Positions 43,275 through 51,143 of a DNA stretch of 64,000 nucleotides are shown here, in pieces. Origin of the DNA: an uncultured Ruminococcus sp. Lineage in GTDB: Bacteria; Bacillota; Clostridia; Oscillospirales; Ruminococcaceae. The stretch spans positions 93,096-157,095 of the forward strand of contig CADAES010000006.1 of the NCBI GenBank assembly GCA_902786975.1, read 5' to 3'. The position numbers and the translations under genes are program-made. Position 1 is the stretch's first letter. Each line of letters opens with the position of its first letter. Under the pieces are notes generated by a model. That model had not been told where the DNA came from, did not search any database, and saw only the letters and a list, made by a program, of their open reading frames with translations.

Positions 43275-43986
43275 CCTCTTTCCTTTCGTTGCCGAGCTTG
43301 AGCTCGTTGAGATATGCAGCGCCGTACTTTGAAAACGACACGGGGTAGATACACAGCTTATCCAGTATCCTTACCAGCCACATCGGCATAGCGCCGGCTA
43401 TCTTTATTTCCATTATCCTGTCGCCCTTTTCAAGAAGCTTCTTTCCCCAGACGCCTGTTGAAAGGTCGAGCATATTTTCACGGTAGGTTATGTTTGAATC
43501 AAAGGTTATCCTTACGCTTTCGTCCTCGACGCCGAACATCGCTATTCTGTCGTAGCTGAGAAACATTGCCGGGGCAAGTCCGCGGTAGAGCGTGAAGCAG
43601 TAGGAAAGCTCGTTTTCTATCTGCGGATTTATCCCTGTGCAGATGCCCTCTGAGATAAATCTCTGAGACTGCTCCAGCGTCATCTGTACACGGCGCTTAT
43701 ATACAACGCCGTCGTATTTCTTTTTCAGCTCGACGAACACGGGGGAATCCTTTGTCGGTGTGCCGTAGCTCCTGACTCTGAACTTTTCCTTGTAAAACGG
43801 CTTCTCTGCCGAGCGCTTGACCAGCAGGCGGTCGGGCGTGTCGTAATAGATGTTGCACACTGTGGTCTTGCCGTAGCTGTCCACCTGTGCGTAAGGCTCG
43901 AGATGCTTTCTGAGCTTCATATATGTATTTGCGTCGAGCAGGTATTTCTGCTCCGTGCGTTTGAAAACTTCCTGGTAGTTATCCAT
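43258..43986 (-). CDS. VTC-domain protein (polyphosphate polymerase-like)
   Basis: A 242-residue VTC domain. The start at 43986 has AAAGGACTGAGG upstream, excluding the open frame to 44112. The tunnel-fold residues of the family are evident: EQKYLLD, IYYDTPDRLLVKRS, KEKFRVRSYG, VFVELKKKYDGVVYKRR and a late EIKI, giving the Arg/Lys/Glu set that holds triphosphate and metal. In yeast VTC4 this domain makes polyphosphate. Bacterial single-domain versions sit with DUF4956 and often CotH. It follows a two-component system on the same strand. Confidence 0.9.
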   Translation of the reverse strand: MDNYQEVFKRTEQKYLLDANTYMKLRKHLEPYAQVDSYGKTTVCNIYYDTPDRLLVKRSAEKPFYKEKFRVRSYGTPTKDSPVFVELKKKYDGVVYKRRVQMTLEQSQRFISEGICTGINPQIENELSYCFTLYRGLAPAMFLSYDRIAMFGVEDESVRITFDSNITYRENMLDLSTGVWGKKLLEKGDRIMEIKIAGAMPMWLVRILDKLCIYPVSFSKYGAAYLNELKLGNERKEGVICA

Positions 43987-44101
43987 ATACCTCAGTCCTT
44001 TCCGTAAGCTTTGACTAAAGTATAACCGCCCAACCTTAAAATTAGCTAAACCAAATGTGAGGTAATGATGAAAAGAGCATAAGATGTACTCAGGCACAAA
44101 A

Positions 44102-44394
44102 AAGCGGAGCACTCAGCTCCGCTCTGCCTGTTGCAAAACCTATTTTCATTGAACTACTCAATTCAGCGTTCTGACTATCAAGTAGCTGAATGCTTTATTT
44201 GGGGGCTTTCCGCCTCTGGATGCAAGAACGCTTCGCTATTAGAAGTAAGAAGCGAGAAACTGATTATTAACGGACAATCTTGCCGACCTATCCTCTGCTT
44301 CTAAAAGCCCAAACCCCTTCGGGTATAAACTTTATAGTATTATTCTGAAATATAACACTTTATCGACAGTCTGAGCGGAACACTCAGCTCCGCT
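44102..44394. repeat. Duplicated terminator hairpins flanking a dispersed repeat
   Basis: Two near-identical stems (AGCGGAGCACTCAGCTCCGCT at 44103-44123 and AGCGGAACACTCAGCTCCGCT at 44374-44394) lie at either end. The left copy has a T6 tail on the minus strand. Between them, 44200-44340 is an inverted, diverged member of the repeat family at 63.4-63.8 kb: GAAGCGTTCTTGCATCCAGAGGCGGAAAGCCCCC on the minus strand in parts, and CCGAAGGGGT. No coding potential. Confidence 0.7.
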
Positions 44395-45676
44395 ATTTCA
44401 ACTTTACTGTTCTGAACCTTGCTGTGAAGGTTACTGTGTTTGCGTTCACGGTGCAGTTTATCCTGCCCTTGTGCGACTCAGTGACCGCCCTTGCGATAGA
44501 CAATCCGATACCGTAGCCGGCCTTCTGACCCTCGTGGCTTCGTGAAGCATCGTCACGGTAGAACCTGTCAAACAGTCTTTCGGTATCCTTCGGCGGATCG
44601 GCGCAGATGTTTGAAACGCTCAGATATGCATGCTTGCCGCTTTGCGACGTTTTGAGGACGACATTTATCTCCGACCCGCTGTCGGCGTACTTTACGGCGT
44701 TGTCGCAAAGTATCGAGGTGAGCTGCTTCACAGCGTTCTCGTCGCCGTTGAGCGTGATACCGCTTTTGATATCTGCTGTGAGCTTTTTCCCGTTAGTCTT
44801 CGCAAGCGTTTCAAAAGGCTGTGCTGCGTCGGTCACGGCGGCGGACATATCGAACTCGCTGAACGTCAGAGCCGTGTCCTGCTCCTCCATTTTAGAAAGC
44901 TGCAAAAGCTCCTTTACAAGACCGTCGAGCCTTGTGACCTGATTTCTTATGCTCTGCGTCCACTCGCTCGGCTCGCCTGTCATTTCGATAACCTCGGTAT
45001 TTGCGGAGATTATCGCAAGCGGCGTCTTTATCTCGTGACCCGCATCGGTAATGAAGCGGCGCTGCTTTTCAAAGTTTTCTATCGCAGGTCTTACCGCACG
45101 CTTTGAGAATATCAGCACCAGCAGGCAGGTTATTACATAGCCCGCTGCTGCTACGAGGACGGAGATGAGCAGAAACCTGTTTTTGTTGCGCTCTGCGTTT
45201 CTCACGTCGAGGAAGATGACGGTTTTGCCATAGTCCTTTTCGACTATCCTGTATTTGTAGTTGTCTATCCTGCCGCTGCTTTTGTCCTTCTCCAGAGCCT
45301 GCTGTGCATACTCCGCAGCCTTGTCGCTGTCAACAGCGGCGATATTTCCCGTATTAATCCTTTTGACCTTGCCCGTGTTTTCGAGATCGACGACGAAATA
45401 TCGTGTCTGATACCTTGTTTCCTCGTTGAAGTTATTGTTTCTCAGCTTGGGCGGGATATCATCGGGTGTGAGCATCTTATCGGGCTTTTGCTTGTCGTGC
45501 CTGAAAAAATCGGGTATACGCCCGTCGTTTTCAGCAAGCATCTGAAGGATATTGTCGTCATCGCTGTTGACCGAACGGATATTGACGATATTTATAGCGC
45601 CTATAACGAGCACCTCGACCGCAAGCAGGCAGACTGCAACGATAAGCACGAACTTTCTCTGAAGCCGTTTTATCAC
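44393..45676 (-). CDS. Sensor histidine kinase
   Basis: A 427-residue membrane kinase. Two transmembrane helices (about 10-32 and 168-190) enclose an extracytoplasmic sensor of about 135 residues, rich in Asp/Asn/Lys. The HisKA domain has DAGHEIKTPL with phospho-acceptor His214, followed by HATPase_c with NAVKYAD, a DRFYRDDASR segment and GYGIGLSIARA. There is no HAMP domain. GTG start at 45676, with GGAG upstream. It follows its OmpR-type regulator by 26 bp. Signal unknown; the downstream VTC/DUF4956 genes are possible targets. Confidence 0.93.
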   Translation of the reverse strand: MIKRLQRKFVLIVAVCLLAVEVLVIGAINIVNIRSVNSDDDNILQMLAENDGRIPDFFRHDKQKPDKMLTPDDIPPKLRNNNFNEETRYQTRYFVVDLENTGKVKRINTGNIAAVDSDKAAEYAQQALEKDKSSGRIDNYKYRIVEKDYGKTVIFLDVRNAERNKNRFLLISVLVAAAGYVITCLLVLIFSKRAVRPAIENFEKQRRFITDAGHEIKTPLAIISANTEVIEMTGEPSEWTQSIRNQVTRLDGLVKELLQLSKMEEQDTALTFSEFDMSAAVTDAAQPFETLAKTNGKKLTADIKSGITLNGDENAVKQLTSILCDNAVKYADSGSEINVVLKTSQSGKHAYLSVSNICADPPKDTERLFDRFYRDDASRSHEGQKAGYGIGLSIARAVTESHKGRINCTVNANTVTFTARFRTVKLK

Positions 45677-45702
45677 CGTTTATCAACTCCTCGCAACGTT
45701 AT

Positions 45703-46377
45703 TTACTGTTTTTCGACAAGCGAATAGCCGACGCCTCTCGCCGCCTTTAGCTCCACATTCGCACCGACGCTCACAAGCTTTTTGCGAAGATAGGATATGA
45801 ACACCCACACGACATTTATCTCTGCATCGCTGTCATAGCCCCAGATACGCTCCATAAAGCGCTCGGTCGAGATAAGAGTGTTCTTGTTGACCATAAGCAT
45901 CTCAAGCATCTGGAATTCCTTGCCCGCAAGGCGCTGAGTGCCGTTTGGGCCTTTGAGGTCGTAGGTCTCACGGCTGAGCGTAATATTCCCCAGTGTGAGG
46001 TCGTTGGGTGAGAACTCTGTTTTACGCCGTGTCATTGCCCTTATCCTTGCCAGAAGCTCGCCCATTGCAAAAGGCTTTGTGAGGTAGTCGTCCGCACCGC
46101 TGTCAAGTCCGGTTATCCTGTCCGACACCTGCGACTTTGCCGTCAGCAGGAGAACAGGTGTATGTATCCCCTTTTCACGGAGTTTTTTCAGCACCTCGAT
46201 ACCGTCCATTTTGGGCATCATTATATCAAGGATAATACCGTCATAGTTTTCGCTTATGCCGTAGTTATAGGCATCAAGCCCGTCATAGACGGCGTCGACG
46301 GAATAGTTGCTGTGTTTCAGCACCGCCACAAGAGCATTGGAAAGCTCCTTTTCGTCCTCTGCAAGCAAAAGTCTCAT
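45703..46377 (-). CDS. OmpR-family response regulator
   Basis: A 224-residue regulator. The receiver domain has the acidic pair AEDE (6-9), phospho-acceptor Asp51 in IILDIMMPKMDG, Thr in LLLTA and Lys in YLTKPF. The C-terminal winged helix (about 125-224) has the usual TLGNITLSRETYDL start and the ISYLRKKL recognition segment. Start 46377 by AAGGAG. It is upstream of its kinase on one transcript. A 20-bp perfect dyad overlaps its -35 region and is a candidate autoregulatory site. Confidence 0.95.
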   Translation of the reverse strand: MRLLLAEDEKELSNALVAVLKHSNYSVDAVYDGLDAYNYGISENYDGIILDIMMPKMDGIEVLKKLREKGIHTPVLLLTAKSQVSDRITGLDSGADDYLTKPFAMGELLARIRAMTRRKTEFSPNDLTLGNITLSRETYDLKGPNGTQRLAGKEFQMLEMLMVNKNTLISTERFMERIWGYDSDAEINVVWVFISYLRKKLVSVGANVELKAARGVGYSLVEKQ

Positions 46378-46404
46378 ACTATCACTCCTTATGCATTTTA
46401 GCTC

Positions 46405-46438
46405 ATTATAGCAAGCCTACTTTAAGATTACTTAAAGT
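46405..46438 (-). promoter_or_regulatory. Promoter and dyad operator of the two-component operon
   Basis: TATAAT at 46405-46410 (minus strand) with no good -35. Instead ACTTTAAG-ATTA-CTTAAAGT (46419-46438), an 8-bp perfect inverted repeat, covers the -35 position. This fits an activator-dependent promoter. Confidence 0.5.
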
Positions 46439-46463
46439 ATAGCACAGCCTCGCTTTTTTTGCA

Positions 46464-46500
46464 ACAAAAAAAAGAGGCGGGATATTATATCCAGCCTCTT
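46464..46500 (-). terminator. Terminator of the transglutaminase-like gene
   Basis: Stem AAGAGGC / GCCTCTT extended by an internal GGGATA-TATCC helix, followed by T8 on the minus strand, 17 bp past the stop. Confidence 0.85.
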
Positions 46501-46516
46501 GGCTCGTGTTTACATA

Positions 46517-47629
46517 TCAGTATTTTTCAACGTGACCTCTGATGTACTGTCCTCTTACCTCCGAATAGAGCTTCACAAATCTCTTATGTGAGATACCGCC
46601 GTAGGAGAGGTTGTCATCGACCTGTGCGTCGAGAACGTATATATTGCCGTTTATCTTTACCTCGACCCACATATGCTGACCGTAGCCGCCTCTTGCCATT
46701 GCTGTCCTGCCCCATACTGTATGAGCGTCAAAGCCCATATATCTGAGCATCGAGCAAAGAACGTGCGAATACTCTGTGCAGGTGCCGAAGCCCTTTACAA
46801 GTACCGATCTCATAGGTGCGCTCCAGCCGCCGTATGCATAGCGTGTGTGTCTGATAAGGTAATCGTAGCAGGTGAGTACCTTCTCATAGTTGGTCATATC
46901 ATCTGTAACGAGCATCTTCATATACTTTTCAAGAATTGCTTTCTCAGAGCCCTTTGGGGTAATTCTGGGCTTGAGGTCCTCAGCCTTGACTGAATCAAGT
47001 CTTGCTCTTGCGGTTCCGCCGTTCACATCGTAGCCGGACTTGGTAACGATAGTCTTGGGAACGCTGCTTGTTGAAGATTTCTTTGTAGTGGTCGTCTTTT
47101 TCTTTGCAGCAGATGTTTTTGTTGTAGTTGAAGACGATGTCTTTGTGGTCGTTGCGGACTGCTGAGGCTCATCCTTCGGTGTGTCCTCAACACGCTCCTG
47201 CACGCCCTCCTGCACGCCCTCCTGCTCGCCTTTCTGCTGCTGAACAGAGCTGTTTTCAGCCGAAGCCGCTGTCTGTTCTGTCGGGTTGTCGATGAGGTCT
47301 ACATTCCAGCCGGTCTGAACTCCGATATCGAGGTCTGCCTCCCAGGTATCAGCAGGTTTTGCAGAGCCTTCGAGCCTTACCTCCCAGCCTGTTTCGCCAG
47401 CACCGGCGCTGCGGTTGGAAATGCTGTTTACTACTGTTGTAACATCAGCGGGTCTTGTCGTTTCATTTTCAGTCTGCTCGGAAGATGTGGTGACTTCAGT
47501 CTGAGACTCATCAGATGTCTTGACTGCGTCGCTGCCTGTTCCGAGGAAGCTAACGGTGCCTATACCGAGTACGATACACAAAGCAGCTGCTGCTATCTTT
47601 GCGGAAGCACCGCTTTTTAAATTACTCAT
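46517..47629 (-). CDS. Secreted transglutaminase-like protein
   Basis: A 370-residue protein with an N-terminal membrane/signal segment (about 10-30). A long low-complexity region follows, rich in Thr/Ser/Glu/Lys (about 35-210), including TTTK runs and a GVQEGVQERV repeat. The C-terminal transglutaminase-like fold carries Cys284 (GFGTCTEYS), His319 (QHMWVEV) and Asp334 (VLDAQVDD), a complete catalytic triad. Bacterial members are peptidases or crosslinkers at the cell surface. The linker style suggests wall passage or attachment. Monocistronic, with its own ribosome site and terminator. Confidence 0.88.
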   Translation of the reverse strand: MSNLKSGASAKIAAAALCIVLGIGTVSFLGTGSDAVKTSDESQTEVTTSSEQTENETTRPADVTTVVNSISNRSAGAGETGWEVRLEGSAKPADTWEADLDIGVQTGWNVDLIDNPTEQTAASAENSSVQQQKGEQEGVQEGVQERVEDTPKDEPQQSATTTKTSSSTTTKTSAAKKKTTTTKKSSTSSVPKTIVTKSGYDVNGGTARARLDSVKAEDLKPRITPKGSEKAILEKYMKMLVTDDMTNYEKVLTCYDYLIRHTRYAYGGWSAPMRSVLVKGFGTCTEYSHVLCSMLRYMGFDAHTVWGRTAMARGGYGQHMWVEVKINGNIYVLDAQVDDNLSYGGISHKRFVKLYSEVRGQYIRGHVEKY

Positions 47630-47783
47630 GAAATCCTAACTCCTAACTATACAATATTTCCCCACTTGCAAGTATACCACAACAATATATAGGTGTCAAC
47701 GATTTTTGTAACCAAGTTGTAATAATTCTGTAATCAGTCTAAAACGAGCCCGGACGATCTCAACTTTTTGTGGATATTGCACA

Positions 47784-47822
47784 ATAAAAACGCCTGCCCG
47801 AGGGAATACCCACAAGCAAGCG
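47784..47822 (-). terminator. Terminator of the ferredoxin gene
   Basis: 13-position stem with 12 pairs (several G:U) and loop GTATTC, followed by TTTTTATT on the minus strand, 21 bp past the stop. Confidence 0.8.
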
Positions 47823-47843
47823 TTTTTTGTGTTTAAGTAAAAA

Positions 47844-48014
47844 TTACTCCTGGTTAGGAGCGCCGACCGGACAAGTACCGTTGCAAGCACCGCAGTCGAT
47901 GCAAGCATCAGCGTCGATCTTAGCCTTATCTCCGTCCATAGAAATAGCACCAACGGGGCAGCCCTCTACGCATGCGCCGCAGCCGATGCACTCATCATTG
48001 ATAGCATATGCCAT
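47844..48014 (-). CDS. 2[4Fe-4S] clostridial-type ferredoxin
   Basis: A 56-residue ferredoxin with two CxxCxxC...CP clusters (CIGCGACVEGCP and CIDCGACNGTCP). Start ATG 48014 with GGAGG upstream; the longer frame to 48044 is not used. It carries low-potential electrons and is a natural partner of the indolepyruvate:ferredoxin oxidoreductase encoded nearby. It is monocistronic, with its own promoter and terminator, as expected for a highly expressed protein. Confidence 0.97.
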   Translation of the reverse strand: MAYAINDECIGCGACVEGCPVGAISMDGDKAKIDADACIDCGACNGTCPVGAPNQE

Positions 48015-48159
48015 AATACAAACCTCCTTGATAGTCTTTGGCACGACCTCTTCTCATGCCTACTATAATAATAACACATCCTCAAAAAAAATCAAGTACT
48101 TTTTTTACCTTAACACAAATTTTAGAATTAGCATTACACAACAATAACGTTACCAAAGC

Positions 48160-48193
48160 AAAAAAAGATCCCCGCACCTGTTATGCAGGGATC
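48160..48193 (-). terminator. Terminator of the ACT-domain gene
   Basis: Stem GATCCCTGC / GCGGGGATC with a 9-nt loop and T7 tail on the minus strand. It ends the ior-paaK-ACT unit. Confidence 0.85.
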
Positions 48194-48204
48194 GTCTGCG
48201 TTTT

Positions 48205-48633
48205 TCAGCCGAGTTCGTTCTGTGAAAGGAGCTTATAGCCGCTGTCATACAGAGCTACGGTAGCCTTGTCGTTATCGTCCACACGCAGCACGAGGCAGGC
48301 TGTATTGCTCTCGGTATTGATGAAGGCAGCGTACATATACTCCACGCTGATATTGTCCTTGTAAAGTGCAGCCATAGCCATAGCGAGGCTTCCGGGTCTG
48401 TCGGTTATGCGAAGCACAAGGACGTTGGTGATGGTCACCGAGCAGCCCTCGTCCTTGAGCACCTTCAGAGCCTTGTCGGCATCGTCAACGATAAGTCTTA
48501 AAATGCCGAAGTCCTTGGTGTCTGCGATAGACATAGCACGGATATTGATGTTTGCGTCACCCAGAAGCTTTGTTATTGCGCTGAGTCTGCCGGGTCTGTT
48601 TTCAACGAAAACGGATAGCTGTTTTACTGTCAT
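48205..48633 (-). CDS. Tandem ACT-domain protein
   Basis: A 142-residue protein made of two ACT domains (about 1-68, beginning KQLSVFVENRPGRLSAITKLL; and 70-140, beginning NVLVLRITDRPGSLAMAMAAL). ACT domains bind amino acids. This tandem form is regularly encoded next to PaaK-type ligases and indolepyruvate oxidoreductase in Firmicutes and archaea. It may sense aromatic amino acids or an acid product. Start 48633 by AGGGGG. Confidence 0.92.
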   Translation of the reverse strand: MTVKQLSVFVENRPGRLSAITKLLGDANINIRAMSIADTKDFGILRLIVDDADKALKVLKDEGCSVTITNVLVLRITDRPGSLAMAMAALYKDNISVEYMYAAFINTESNTACLVLRVDDNDKATVALYDSGYKLLSQNELG

Positions 48634-48734
48634 TTTTAATGACCCCCTTTATAAATATGTAATACAGTTTATTTTCATACTAAAAAGCGCTGCTTATAAT
48701 AGTTCCCTTCCAAAAAAGGGTTTTCCCCAATATT

Positions 48735-50045
48735 TTAGTCTATGAGCTTTCTCTTATCAATAACTCTTACTGCCTTGCCCTCGCTTCTTGGCAGGCTCTT
48801 AGGTTCGACAAGGCGGATCTTAGGCTGTATTCCCAGAGTAGAATGCAAAGCCTCTGTGATCTTTGCTTCCATATCCTCGATAGTCTTGATCGTATCCGAG
48901 AGCATATGCTCGGGCAGCTCGACCTGTATCTCGAAAGTATCGGTATTGTTCTTTCTGTCAACAACGATCTGATAGTAAGGCGATGTATCACCCAGCGAAA
49001 GAAGTACGGACTCTATCTGCGACGGGAATACGTTTACGCCTCTGATGATGAGCATATCGTCTGTTCTTCCTCTTGGCTTGCGCATCTTTATCAGCGTTCT
49101 TCCGCACTTGCACGTGCCTCTTTCAAGAACACAGATATCCTTTGTTCTGTAACGCAGTATCGGGAATGCTTCCTTGTTGATGCAGGTGAACACCAGCTCG
49201 CCCTCTGTACCGTAAGGCAGCACCTCGCCCGTATTTGGGTCGATGACCTCGGGGATAAAGTTGTCCTCGTTGATGTGCATTCCGTTCTGGCACTCGCACT
49301 CAAATGCAACGCCAGGACCTGTTATCTCGGTAAGGCCGTAGATATCCATTGCCTTGCAGCCGAGCTTTTCCTCGATCTCCCTGCGCATCTGCTCTGTCCA
49401 AGCCTCGGCGCCGAAGAGGCCCGCTTTGAGCTTGAGGTCGCTCTTGCTCACACCCATTTCCTTCATAGTCTCGGCAAGGTAAAGCGCATATGACGGTGTA
49501 GCGCAGATAAATGTCGAGCCGAAATCTTTGAGAATGGTTATCTGTCTTTTGGTATTGCCCGAAGAAACAGGTATCGTTGTCATACCGACCTTGGTTGCGC
49601 CGTCGTGCAGACCCAGACCGCCCGTGAACAGACCATAGCCGTAGGAAATATGCATAAAGTCTGACTTTGTAGCACCCGCAGCCGTCAAAGCTCTTGCAAC
49701 GCAGTCGCTCCACATATCAAGGTCTTTTCTTGTATATCCGACAACTATCTGCTTTCCCGTTGTTCCCGATGATGCGTGCAGTCTGACGACATCTTCCATA
49801 GGGCAGGCAAACAGCCCGTAGGGGTATGTATCTCTGAGGTCCTGCTTACAGGTGAACGGGAGCAGGTGAAGGTCATCAACGCTCTTGATATCCTCCGGCT
49901 TAACGCCTGCCTTATCCATCATATCCCTGTAATACGGTACATTTGCATATACCCTCTTTACTGTCTTTTGCAGGCGGAAGCTCTGCAGCGCCCTCATTTC
50001 GTCGAGGGTGGCACATTCCATTGATTCATTCCAATACTTTCCCAT
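48735..50045 (-). CDS. Phenylacetate-CoA ligase family protein
   Basis: A 436-residue PaaK-type adenylate-forming enzyme. The ATP loop LHASSGTTGKQIVVGYT, YGLTEITGPG, the LRYRTKD motif and the late GRTDDMLIIRGVNVFPSQIE mark the family. It would convert an arylacetate to its CoA thioester or, in reverse with the ior enzyme, link arylacetyl-CoA and ATP formation. Two Cys residues in CVLERGTCKCGRTL are typical. Start by GGAGG at 50045, 17 bp after iorB. Exact substrate (phenylacetate, indoleacetate or hydroxyphenylacetate) is not determined. Confidence 0.93.
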   Translation of the reverse strand: MGKYWNESMECATLDEMRALQSFRLQKTVKRVYANVPYYRDMMDKAGVKPEDIKSVDDLHLLPFTCKQDLRDTYPYGLFACPMEDVVRLHASSGTTGKQIVVGYTRKDLDMWSDCVARALTAAGATKSDFMHISYGYGLFTGGLGLHDGATKVGMTTIPVSSGNTKRQITILKDFGSTFICATPSYALYLAETMKEMGVSKSDLKLKAGLFGAEAWTEQMRREIEEKLGCKAMDIYGLTEITGPGVAFECECQNGMHINEDNFIPEVIDPNTGEVLPYGTEGELVFTCINKEAFPILRYRTKDICVLERGTCKCGRTLIKMRKPRGRTDDMLIIRGVNVFPSQIESVLLSLGDTSPYYQIVVDRKNNTDTFEIQVELPEHMLSDTIKTIEDMEAKITEALHSTLGIQPKIRLVEPKSLPRSEGKAVRVIDKRKLID

Positions 50046-50062
50046 ATGCGTTCCTCCAAAAT

Positions 50063-50635
50063 TTATGCCTGTCTGCCCATTGCGAATGCCTTTTTGTTGA
50101 GTTCAAGGAACTTTGCAGGGACGCACTCCTCAACAGCCTTGTTCCAGCAAGCCTCGTCAAAAGGCATCTTTGTCGATACAACGCCCATAAGGACAACGTT
50201 TGAAGCCTTTGCGTTGCCGCACTCCTCGGCGATCTTCAGAGCATCGACAGCTATAACGTCGATACCCATGCCTTTAAGCTTGTCAACGATATTTTCGGGA
50301 TATGTTGCAGCGCCGTTGATAACGGGCATAGGGTCTATCTGCTGTGTGGAAAGAACGATGTGTCCGCCCTTTTTGAGGAAAGGCACATATCTTGCTGCCT
50401 CCAGCGTTTCAAAGCTGATGATGATATCAGCCTCGCCCTTTTCGACAACAGGCGAATACACCTTGTCACCGTACTTTACATAGGTAACGACCGAGCCGCC
50501 TCTCTGGCTCATTCCGTGGACCTCAGACACCTTAACGTCGTAGCCCTGCTGAAGCAGGACGTTTCCTATAAGTCTTGATGCGAGCAGAGAGCCTTGTCCG
50601 CCCACGCCCACTATCATAATTGATTTAGTTTCCAT
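50063..50635 (-). CDS. iorB: Indolepyruvate:ferredoxin oxidoreductase beta subunit
   Basis: A 190-residue gamma-type domain of 2-oxoacid:ferredoxin oxidoreductases. It starts KSIMIVGVGGQGSLLASRLIG and contains GMSQRGGSVVTYVKYG, both diagnostic for IorB. With IorA it oxidatively decarboxylates aryl pyruvates from Trp, Phe and Tyr transamination to aryl-acetyl-CoA, reducing ferredoxin. Start by AAGGAG at 50635. It is separated from iorA by a gene for a small membrane protein. Confidence 0.94.
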   Translation of the reverse strand: METKSIMIVGVGGQGSLLASRLIGNVLLQQGYDVKVSEVHGMSQRGGSVVTYVKYGDKVYSPVVEKGEADIIISFETLEAARYVPFLKKGGHIVLSTQQIDPMPVINGAATYPENIVDKLKGMGIDVIAVDALKIAEECGNAKASNVVLMGVVSTKMPFDEACWNKAVEECVPAKFLELNKKAFAMGRQA

Positions 50636-50679
50636 TTATCACAACTCCTTAGTTAATTGTTGTTCTCATCGTACAAGTT

Positions 50680-51120
50680 TCAGCTGTCTATGATGTCCAG
50701 CTTGAAAAGCATATAGAAGCCGCCGCCAACCGTGAACAGGTAGCCAAGTCCGAGATCTTTATAGAAAGAGCCCTTTTCACCCAGTGCTTCAAGCAGCTTC
50801 ATCACCTTGCTGTAACAATCTCCGAACGACATTGTGCCGTCAAGCTTATTGTAAAGCCAGAGGCCGTAGCTTAGCCTTACTGAAAAGAACACAGCTGCGA
50901 GCATAATAATACCGCATATAACAAGTCCGCCGATACTCATTCCCTTACCGAGCAGATAGTATCCGCCGATAACACCAACGCACATAGCGATACCGCAAAT
51001 GAATGCCATTTTTCCGAAATAGCCAAGCAGGCACCACAGTCCCATTGCGAGTGCGGCTCCGACGAGCGCACCTATTACACCCAAAGCCTTTTTATCGTCT
51101 TTATCAAAATCAAAATTCAT
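50680..51120 (-). CDS. Small polytopic membrane protein inside the ior operon
   Basis: A 146-residue protein; ATG 51120 with GGGAACAG upstream, and the longer frame to 51282 is antisense-free but unsupported. An acidic/basic N-terminus (MNFDFDKDDKKA) is followed by three or four hydrophobic helices (about 13-35, 38-56, 60-84, and a C-terminal one near 120-140). No recognisable motif. It lies 23 bp after iorA and 44 bp before iorB, an unusual insertion in an otherwise conserved cluster. It could be a transporter or partner subunit, or it could be a chance passenger. Confidence 0.7.
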   Translation of the reverse strand: MNFDFDKDDKKALGVIGALVGAALAMGLWCLLGYFGKMAFICGIAMCVGVIGGYYLLGKGMSIGGLVICGIIMLAAVFFSVRLSYGLWLYNKLDGTMSFGDCYSKVMKLLEALGEKGSFYKDLGLGYLFTVGGGFYMLFKLDIIDS

Positions 51121-51143
51121 TCTTACTGTTCCCTTATACTTTT

